NCBI GenBank assembly: GCA_943704415.1
Contig: CALSCO010000825.1
Span: 1-16,308 of the forward strand
Direction of reading: 5' to 3'
Source: Parvularia atlantis
Lineage: Eukaryota > Opisthokonta > Rotosphaerida
DNA length: 16,308 nucleotides
In this document: in pieces, positions 9,246-16,308 of the stretch
Numbering within the stretch: position 1 is the first letter of the stretch
How the letters are laid out: each line of letters starts with the position of its first letter
Made by a program: the position numbers and the translations under genes
The notes under the pieces: model-generated
What the model was told of the DNA's origin: nothing
The model's input: only the letters and a program-made list of their open reading frames with translations
The model's database searches: none

Positions 9246-9590
9246 TCACTGTGGAGCCGAGTCGTCCTTGGTGGCGCCTTTCTCCGGGCCCGAGGCAGCC
9301 TCAGGGGTTTCCCCCCGCATCACGAGCAGTGCTCGTGGTTCTTGAGATAAGCCAGGCCTGTTCCAGTTCCATCCAGACGCGATGTCCTTGATGACCGCTT
9401 GCTTGTTGCAGGTCGGCCACCTGACGGTCGAGGTCACCGCGTTGGTGGTCGGACGACTCGGAGACGCGAGCGTTGCTTGCCGTGACGGGCGTCTGGTCTT
9501 GGAAGAGAACACGAACGTCGTCGAGGTTGTACCGGCGACATTGCCCGACCGTGAGCACACACGACACCTTGCCGAGGCTTGCAAACATTT
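9246..9590 (-). CDS. Possible small gene or upstream ORF (uncertain)
   Basis: An ATG at about 9590 (MFASLGK) opens a frame that runs to a stop near 9301, and the neighbouring frame stays open to 9246. One possible splice (donor GTGTCG after LGK, acceptor CCAAG) would give a protein of about 90 residues ending in KDDSAPQ. Its splice signals are weaker than those of the real introns here, and I recognise no family. Because it lies on the same strand just upstream of SREBP, it could instead be leader sequence with upstream ORFs. Composition differs from the flanking genes, being less GC-rich. Confidence 0.25.
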   Translation of the reverse strand, partial: KCLQASARCRVCSRSGNVAGTTSTTFVFSSKTRRPSRQATLASPSRPTTNAVTSTVRWPTCNKQAVIKDIASGWNWNRPGLSQEPRALLVMRGETPEAASGPEKGATKDDSAPQ

Positions 9591-9765
9591 TGTGCAAAGC
9601 AAACTAAGCGGAGTCGCTCACTGGAGCAGAGTGCGCAGACGGAAGAGAGAAAATGGAAAGAACTGAGTGGGTACTTTGCTTCATAAAGCGCGAAAAGGTC
9701 TCCACGGTCCAGCAGCGGGTGGGTCACGGCGCGGCGCGTTTGGACTTGGATGCACGCCGTGACAG

Positions 9766-9833
9766 ACAGCGCCAGAGCGTGGTAGCGGTTCAGCATGGAG
9801 CGGTTACAGCGCCAGAGCATGGCAGCGGTTCAG
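9766..9833. repeat. Imperfect direct repeat, two 28-bp copies 40 bp apart
   Basis: Copies at 9766-9793 and 9806-9833 share ACAGCGCCAGAGC and AGCGGTTCAG, with two mismatches between the copies. The second copy ends 13 bp before the stop codon of the ion-channel gene (9847 on the minus strand), so the repeat falls in its 3' flank or 3' UTR. It is probably a small local duplication. Confidence 0.7.
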
Positions 9834-9846
9834 AAGGACTTGGTGC

Positions 9847-11657
9847 TCAGAAGGGCGAGCGCAGCGCTGTCCATGGCTTGTAGAACGACTCGCGGCGGAA
9901 GAGCAGCAGTGTGAAGCACGTGAGGTGGAACAGGAACCAGTAGCCCGCGAAGACGTACAGGCACACGACGTCTGCGGCGCGGTCTCAGCGTCAGACGTCG
10001 CGCGGTCAACCGACGGGGCGCACCGACGTCCTTGGCGTCGACGACCTTGCTGCCGTAAACACTGCACGGCGCGGCGCGGCCGTCCGTCAGCTCGCGCCTG
10101 CGCTGCGGCTGCCCGCACTGCCGCACCTCAGCACGCGCACGATAGCGTTCTCCATCGAGATCAGGAAGAGGAACGCGAAGCCCGAGAGTACGTACTTGTC
10201 AAACATGGTCTGCGCGCCGCGGCGTCAGCGTCAGCACTGCATGCTGTGCGCGCACCGCGCACGCACAAAGTACGGCACGGCCGGCAGGCTCGCGTTGATC
10301 GCAAACTTGAACGCGACGATCGTGAGCAGCAGCGTGATTGTGACCGAGAGGCGGTCGTTGAGCGCCTCGGCGTCGAAAAGCATGCTGTAGAGCGCGATGA
10401 AGTTGATGAGGAAGAACACGAGCGCAATGTTCCACGTGTAGAACCTTTGCGCGGCGCGGCGTCAGAACAAGGCCAGCGCCCAGTCGACCCGCCCGCCGCA
10501 CTGGTAGCTGCGCTCGATCTTGCACCGCAGCGAGCACTTGGAGAAGTTGTAGCGCGTGGGCTTGTCGGGCAGCGGGTCGATGAACACGTCCAGCGGGTCT
10601 TGCGGCGAGCGGCACGCGGTCAGCACTGGCCGGCGCAGGGAGCGCAGCACATACCGGGCGGGATCGTCCAGGCCGCGAGCGCCGTCGTCTCGATCGTGTT
10701 CTGGTAGTTCTCGCGCGGCACGTACGTCATGACCTTGCGGTGTGCGAGCCGCGTGCGCGTGAGCGGCCGCGAGTGAGGGGCGCTGGGCTCGGCGCACCTG
10801 CACGGGCCACGTCGTGCTGATGCGGATGTTGAGGTAGTGCCTGCGCCGCGGTCAGCCACGCACGCGCCCGTGCACGCGGCGCCGTCGCACCTGTCGAACG
10901 GGAAGCTGGTGCGGCGCGCACGCGGCGCAGTGTGAGCGAGTCATCGGGTGCGTGCTAAGGCCGCACGCACGCACCGCTGCAGCTCGAAGGGCTCGTGGAA
11001 GCGGCCGCGGTACCGCGCAAACATGCGCACGTGCCCCTGCGGGTCCGTGTCGTAGTTGGCGCGGAAGCACTCGATCGTCTGCGCACGGCGTCGGCGCGGT
11101 CGGCACGGGCAACGGCAAACGGCGTGCGCGCGCCGCACCTCCATCTCGTTCACAAAGTCGACCTTGGGCGTCCACGGCGGGCTGCGAGCGCGCGGCGCAG
11201 GTGAGCGAGCGTGCGGCACACACGGCAGGCGCGCACGTCCAGCCGGCGTCCCATGCCTGGCGCGGCGCGCGCGGCGCGTCAACGGCGCAAGCGCAATGCC
11301 GCACGCGCCCCGCGCACCTTGGACTTGGCCTTGTCCTCCTCGCTCAGCGTCGGGTCGAGCCAGCGCAGGTGCAGCGAGAACACGGCCGAGAACGTGCTCT
11401 CCTCCACGCGCACGTCGGTCACGCGGAACTTCTGGAACGCGACCTGGCGCGGCGCGTGGGCGGGGCGCGCTTGAGCGTTGCTGGTGGGTGCAAGCTGGTG
11501 GGTGCGCGCACCTCGACGTGCACGGGCTCCTTGAGCTGCGTCAGCAGCTGCTCGGTCGTCAGCGCCGCCAGCGACGTGATCTGCAGCGGCGCAGGGGCGG
11601 GCTCAGCGGGCGCAGGCAGGGCGCAGGACCGGCGCAGACCGGCTGCATCTCCGTCAT
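9847..11657 (-). CDS. Pentameric ligand-gated ion channel (Cys-less Cys-loop receptor homologue)
   Basis: Fourteen exons encode 345 residues, with phases closing exactly. Exons: 11657-11640, 11580-11512, 11443-11318, 11256-11237, 11181-11139, 11078-10975, 10905-10891, 10840-10798, 10733-10655, 10598-10502, 10444-10267, 10209-10127, 10061-10024 and 9971-9847. The ligand-binding domain (about 30-204) shows LHLRWLDP, PPWTPKVDFVNE, GHVRMFARYRGRFHEPFELQ and FPFDRHYLNIRIS. Helices follow: M1 (206-226, from FYTWNI), M2 (about 235-255, RLSVTITLLLTIVAF), M3 (265-291, ending MENAIV after VPYFTMFDKY) and M4 (306-328). The loop cysteines of animal receptors are absent and the M3-M4 loop is about 15-20 residues, as in bacterial channels such as GLIC. 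M2 aligns as Asp-1', Arg0', Ser2', Thr6', Leu9', without the Pro-2' typical of anion channels, so a cation channel is predicted. No signal peptide is apparent, and the first exon (six codons, GTCTGC donor) is the weakest part. The ligand is unknown. Confidence 0.92.
10891..10905 (-). other. 15-nt microexon encoding the FPFD signature of the ion channel
   Basis: Between a 69-nt intron ending GCACCAG and a 50-nt intron starting GTGCGAC lies an exon of only 15 bases. It supplies one base of Arg127, the codons for Phe-Pro-Phe-Asp (128-131) and two bases of Arg132. FPFD is the most conserved motif of the channel family's Cys-loop region. Skipping the exon would keep the frame but remove this motif. 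Confidence 0.85.
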
Positions 11658-11697
11658 CTTTCAGGTTTCGGGGAACAGCGATCTGACACAGACGGTT

Positions 11698-14600
11698 TCA
11701 CCCGGCGCGTCGCCCCTGCAGCGCCGCGAACTGCGCGTCGAGCGTGGCCAGCGGCACGCCGTCGCCGTCGGCGTGGAAGAAGCCGCGCAGCGAGTCGAGG
11801 AACGATGCGAGCTCGGCGGCGGGCGGCGGTGGCGGCGAGGACGAAAACGACGATGACGGCGACAGCGGGCGCGACAGCTGCCGGTCGAGCTCGCCCAGGA
11901 CCGACGCCGCGAAGCGCTTGAGGAACCGCGCGAGCACCTGCGGGTACAAGTTCTCGGCGAAGAGCGAGAGCTGTTGGTTCATGAAGTCAAACAGGTCGAG
12001 GCACGTCTCCTGCGCGGCCGCGGCGTGAGCCGGCCACACGCGCTCGGGAAGCCGCGCACCTTCTCAAAGCCGCGCTGCACGATCGCCGCGACCAGCACCG
12101 TCACGGCCGTCGACAGCAGCGCGACCACGCCGTCGATGATCTGGCCGCCCTTGGCCTTGGCGAAGGCGAAGGCCGACTGCATGCCCGCCGCGAGCACGGG
12201 CGCGCGAAAGTCGGGCGGCGGGTGCTCAGTCTCGAACTGCGCGAGCACGTCCTGCAGCAGCATGCGCGCCATCTCGCAGTTGTTGGCCGAGATGCATAGC
12301 AGGCAGATCTGTGCGCGGCGTGAGTCGCGCAGCCGGACGCATGCGCACACGCACCCAGTCGCTCCACGAGTTGTCCTTGTCGCCGCTGCTCTTGGCGCGC
12401 CGCTCTGCGCGTTGGGCGTCAGCATAGACGCTCAAGGATCGCTGCGCACGCACTGAGCTTGAGCAGCGTCCAGGCACTGCGCCCGGGCAGCGAGCGGCGC
12501 AGGTTGCGCAGCAGGTTGCGCATCGACGGCATCGCGCGCTGTTGCGGCCATGCACTGTCAGGCTGCGCTCACGCCCATGCGCCAGCCACCTTGCCCTCGC
12601 GCTTCGGGCGCTGGTGCCACTCCTGCTTGGCCAGGCGATCGAGTGCGTCCAGCTGCCGCCGCGCGGCCTGCAGCACCAGGTCTGTGAACTGGTCCAGACT
12701 GTCCACGAGCACTGGGCCGCGAGTACGCGTCAGCGCGCAGTGAGCGAGACGTCGACCGCGCGCACGCACCTGGCACGAGCGCGTGCAGGATCGTTTCTGG
12801 CCTCTGCAGCTGCTCCTCCAGCCGCGCGAAGTTGCCGTAGTACTCCAGGATTTCCGACAGCATCGAGAACACGTCCACGACCGACGTCGAGTACGGCTCT
12901 GCATGGCGCGTCAGTGCGCGTCAGCCGCGGTCAGCCCACTCGCGCACCGGTCTCCGCGACCGGCTCCCACACGTCCAGGCCGACGGCGTTGTCGATCCAG
13001 CCCTTGAGCAGCTCGCGGCTCTTGACGATCCAGCCCAGCACGGGCTCGCGGAAGACGGCCGTGAGCCCGAGCTTGGGGTCAAACAGGCTCTTCAGCTGTG
13101 CGGCTGCAGCTGAGCAAAGCACACGGTCACAGCTCGTGGCGCGCACGTCGCACTCGAGCGCGTCGCCAAGGCCGTTGAGCGTGATGAGCAGGTCGAGCGC
13201 CGTGCCGGCGTCCTCGCGCACGCGATTGCTCACGAGCGCGCTCTGCCATTGTGCAAGCGTGAGCGAACACCGGGCCGCGCGACCAACAGCACCTTGAGCG
13301 CCTTGAGCTCGATCGTCAGTCTCATCAGCACGGTCTCGCGCACGACACTCAGGTACGCCGTGTCGGGCGAGAACGCGTGCTGGTACACCTCGCGGTCCGA
13401 CGCACTTTCGTCGAGCAGGGCTAGCCGGCGCGGTGTGAGCGGGCTGGGTGCACGGCGGTTGCGGGTGTGCCCGTACCTTCCGTGTAAGCCAGCAGCTGCT
13501 CGGTCGTGAGAAAGTCGACGTTGGGCTCGACCGCGGGCCGCGTCGCGAGCGTGACGACGCGCAGCTGGTCGCAGAACCGCTCGGTGCTCGTGCGCACGGC
13601 CGCCTGCAGCAGCTTTTGCAGACTCGCGCCCCTGTGGCAGGTGAGTCGCTTTGAACGGGCGCAGGCGCGCGCTTGTGCGCTCACCGCGGGCAGGTCAGGC
13701 GCAGCAGCGCGACCGCGTTCAGCAGGTCCTCGTACGCCGGCTCGAGCAGCTTGAAGCCGCTCACCATCGCGTGCACCTCGTCGTGCATGAGTGCCAGCAG
13801 CCGCTCGTGCCACGCCCGCTCGGTCTTGGTCGGGTGCGCACTCGCCGTCAGCCGCTCTGCGCGCACGTCTCAGCGCAGCACGCACGCACGCAGACGAAGC
13901 CACACCGAGGTCGGCGAGATGCACGGCCAGCGTCGCGGCGAGGGCGGACGAGCGTCGCCAGAGCGCAGCGAGCACCGAGACCCGCGCAAGCATCTGGAAT
14001 GCGTCGCCGACGCCAAAGCTGCCACCACGCCGTCAGTACACACGGGAACACGGGCACCGCAGACGCACCGCTCGGCGACCAGTCGCAGGACGCCGGCGAT
14101 CTTGGCCGAGTAGGCGTCCAGCGGGTGCGCGGCTGCATCGTCCGCGTCGTGCTGCAGCGTCGGCACAAACAGCTCGCCAAACTTGGTCGAGGCCGTCGCG
14201 TTCTTGGCCAGCTGCGCGTGCCTCGTAGGCTGTGCGTGTGCACCAGAGAGACTACGCACCTGAAGATGCCAGAACTGCTCCCACAGCATGTGCGCCAACA
14301 ACAGGTACGTCGCGTGGTGGTCCAGCTCGCGCGCGGCCTGCTTGATCGGCGGCGGCAGGGCGGCGGCCGTCTTGCCCGCCTTGGGCGACGTGCTGTCCGG
14401 CGCGGGCGAGTACGACGCGATCAGCTCCTAGTGCGCACGCGCGGGTCAGTGCGCAGTGGAAGCACTAGCCGGGCGTGCCTGCAGCCGGTGTCGCTCGGCG
14501 CGCAGCCACTGCTGGTGGTGCTCGGGCGCGGCGAAGGCGGTCGGCCCGTAGAAGGGATGCACGGGCACCCGAGCGAGCTGCTGCCGAAGATCGTCGAGCA

Positions 14601-16023
14601 GCAGCTGCGTGCGTGCACGCGGGGCATGAGCGCGACCATGTGAGGAGGGACGAGTGTCCGCACCGCGTCGTTGTACTTGTCGGCCTTTGCACTGTCGGCC
14701 ACCTGTGCCAGGAAGGCCTTCTGGCTGGACGAGGCACCGAGGGCCGCACCGAGGAACAAGACAAGGGCGAGCGCATCCGCAGGCACAAGCGCGCTGGCGG
14801 AGCGGCTGGTGCCGGCGGTGCGCAGCGGGAAAATGACGGCAAAGGCGACCGCGTGGTACGCCTGCAGAGCGTGCGCCGGCAGCGCGTTGGCCTCCGTGGG
14901 CGACTGCGGCGAGCCCGGGCGCTCCATGAGCCATAGCGCGCCTGCGCGGTCGACGTCAGCACCATGCGCGCAAAGACGGTGCACGCACGCAGTCGCGCGA
15001 GCGCCTCGTACATGAGCGCCGCCGCCTGGGGCGATGCGTGCACCGGCGGTCGCAGATCGAGCACGTCCTGGTGCGTGCGCGCACGTCAGCTTGGCGCTGT
15101 CGCAGCTGAGCGGCTGGTGAGCTGGGCGCACCTTGGCGTCCATGGTGTTGGACGATCGCGCCGTTGCGCGCGCGAGCACGACGCGGCGCAGCGACTGCGC
15201 GGCCGCGGTGAGGTCGAGCTGCGACCCGAGCACGGCCCGGCGCACGGACGCCTTGCGCCGGAACGTGCTCTGGAACTGCACCGCGGCGCCGCCCTGGACG
15301 AACGTGCGCAGGCCGCTGCCGAGCATGAGCGCGGGCACGCGCACGATCCGGTTGACTTTCTGCAGCAGCAGCAGGCGCGCCTTGCCGGGCGGCGCGGGCA
15401 TGTCCGGCGCAGGAGCGGGCGTTGGTGCAGGCACTGGTGTGGCTGCACTGGCCGCCGCGGGCCGGTCGAGCGCGCGGATGATTTCGGCAACGGGCGGCGT
15501 GTTGCCGAGGAGGATGTCGTCGCGCAGGTCGCGCTCGAGCGTGGCCATGCGGTTCATGAGGCTCTCATTGAGCTGCGAGTGCGTTGGTCTAGCTGACGGC
15601 CGCTGACTGGGCGGGCAGGGCGGCGCACCTCGCGTAGGCGGGCGGCGCACGCGGGCGCATCGGCCGGCGGCACGTCGCGCTCGATCGCGCGGATCAGGTC
15701 GTTGAGCGCGCGAAAGTAGAGGATGCGCGCCTGGTGCGCACGGCTCAGCGATCCGCACGGCCGCGCGCAACGCACAGACGCGCGCCTTGGCGTGGTACCC
15801 GAGGCGGTCGTAGTACAGCGCCTGCCGCGCGTGAAACGACGTCAACACACCGCTGAAACCGCGCGTCGCGGGCACATGTGCGCGCATGCAGGCCACGTAC
15901 CCACACTAGGCGGTCTTTCAGCAGCTTGGCCGCGGCGAGATCGCCGCCCGCGTGCGCCGCGCGCACGGCCTGGTGCAGGCGCTCGACGGCGAGGGCGTCG
16001 GGGCCGTCCGCGTTCGCCGCCAT
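11698..16023 (-). CDS. MIT-like domain plus Munc13-homology (MUN/MHD) protein
   Basis: Twenty-one exons encode 1086 residues. Exons: 16023-15901, 15821-15780, 15730-15629, 15572-15132, 15067-14989, 14941-14664, 14604-14479, 14427-14260, 14211-14069, 14018-13906, 13856-13685, 13631-13477, 13420-13293, 13242-13147, 13095-12948, 12898-12770, 12711-12590, 12538-12454, 12404-12355, 12308-12060 and 12009-11698. Residues 1-85 form paired helices resembling an MIT domain (AVERLHQAVRAAHAGGDLAAAKLLKDR, split here as AVERLHQAV and AAAKLLKDR). A Pro/Ala linker (about 131-151) follows. The C-terminal half resembles Munc13-family MUN regions: ILEYYGNFARL, CISANNCEMARMLLQDV (about 905-921, the LNN-type motif) and a final MHD2-like block ending FLDSLRGFFHADGDG. 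Munc13 proteins prime vesicle fusion, and MIT domains bind ESCRT-III tails. No C2 domain is visible. One intron has a GC donor (14478). The 51-nt intron at 13146-13096 is frame-neutral. The ATG context (CACCAATGGCG) is good. Confidence 0.82.
14428..14478 (-). other. GC-AG intron in the MIT-Munc13 gene
   Basis: The donor reads CAG then GCACGC instead of GT, and the 51-nt intron ends in CACTAG. It contains CACTGAC as a branch-point candidate. Without splicing the frame stops within 14 codons, whereas splicing joins ERHRLQ to ELIASYSPAP in phase 0. No nearby GT donor keeps the frame. Confidence 0.7.
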
Positions 16024-16308
16024 TGGTGCAGGCCGATCGCTAGTCAGCCGATACTGCGAAACCCGAGCACACGACCGCCGGTCTCTTTCCACACGGTCTC
16101 GGCTCGTCCCGCTCGGCGGTGCGGCGCGCGCGGCGCGGCGTCGCTGGCGGCCGCGAGGCGCTGACGGCCCGGCTCGCGTTGCGGCGCGCGGCGCGCACAC
16201 GGCAGGCAGCAGCAGCAGCAGAGACCTTTTCGGCGCGCTTTCTGAAGCAAGGTAACTGGGGTTATCCGAAGTTGCGATCTCAAGGATAATTAGGTTTAAA
16301 AAAGGCAC
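16024..16308 (-). promoter_or_regulatory. Upstream region of the MIT-Munc13 gene
   Basis: The frame of the gene stays open to the window edge, but this stretch looks non-coding. It contains a CAG microsatellite (five units, 16207-16221), an AT-rich end (16284-16304) and two inverted GATA-type motifs, TTATCC at 16262-16267 and GGATAA at 16284-16289, spaced 16 bp apart. GATA-factor control is possible but rests on these two short motifs only. Confidence 0.45.

Larger units (their letters stand above)
9097..9846. other. 750-bp intergenic region: SREBP promoter and ion-channel 3' flank
   Basis: This is the only sizeable gap between the tandem minus-strand genes. Its middle (about 9160-9680) is visibly less GC-rich than the genes. 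It holds an SRE-like site (9119-9128), a palindrome around a telobox-like core (9215-9236), a small open frame of unclear status (9246-9590) and a 40-bp-spaced direct repeat (9766-9833) just past the ion-channel stop. The rest shows nothing I can name. Confidence 0.6.

Noticed and set aside
14581-14663. Reading the MIT-Munc13 gene straight through 14663 (LVPPHMVALMPR)
   Set aside because: That frame soon becomes low-complexity. A 59-nt GTGCGG...CGCAG intron instead leads to LLLDDLRQQLARVPVHPFYG in phase.
15745-16308. N-terminal extension of the MIT-Munc13 gene to the window edge
   Set aside because: The extension is Arg/Ala-rich with a (CAG)n run and GATA-like sites, while the ATG at 16023 has a good context and begins the MIT-like helices directly.
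1-16308. tRNA or rRNA genes, CRISPR arrays, transposons or prophage
   Set aside because: No cloverleaf, rRNA-like block, regular spacer array, terminal repeats or transposase motif was noticed on either strand.

Overview
This is a compact, very GC-rich stretch of nuclear DNA from an intron-dense eukaryote. I rebuilt six complete protein-coding genes containing 52 introns of about 46-79 nt. Most introns begin GTGCG, carry a CTGAC- or CTCAC-like branch point 12-25 nt before the end, and finish in CAG. In every gene the exon phases close exactly, from an ATG to a stop. The mix of families (a membrane-anchored SREBP, a vacuolar-type amino acid transporter and a Munc13-like protein) together with the short fungal-style introns points to an opisthokont. 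A high-GC fungus such as a basidiomycete-type yeast is most likely, but I cannot exclude a unicellular relative of animals and fungi.

Layout from left to right. Positions 1-1043 hold no gene I can support, apart from an intron-like signature at the left edge on the minus strand. A nine-exon AVT/SLC38-type amino acid transporter occupies 1044-2972 (minus). Only 29 bp from its start codon, head to head, lies a four-exon YecM-family gene (3002-3698, plus). This family is best known from bacteria. Converging on it, 37 bp away, is a type I secretory-pathway membrane protein of unknown function (3736-5366, minus). Upstream of that are a sterol regulatory element-binding protein (5418-9096, minus), a 0.75 kb intergenic region (9097-9846), a 14-exon pentameric ligand-gated ion channel (9847-11657, minus) and a 21-exon MIT plus Munc13-homology protein (11698-16023, minus). 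The right edge (16024-16308) is the leader or promoter of that last gene.

The most unusual gene is the ion channel. It encodes a 345-residue, prokaryote-like (Cys-less) relative of Cys-loop receptors with four membrane helices, an M2 pore segment predicted to be cation-selective, and a 15-nt microexon that encodes the FPFD signature. Directly upstream on the same strand, with a 40-bp gap, is a protein that joins an N-terminal MIT-like helical domain to a Munc13 (MUN/MHD) region, an architecture I do not recognise from known proteins. The SREBP probably controls sterol or hypoxia genes and has an SRE-like site just before its own ATG, consistent with autoregulation. Functional links between the neighbours (membrane traffic, transport, sterol sensing) are inference only. 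Gene functions rest on motif recognition, because no database search could be run.
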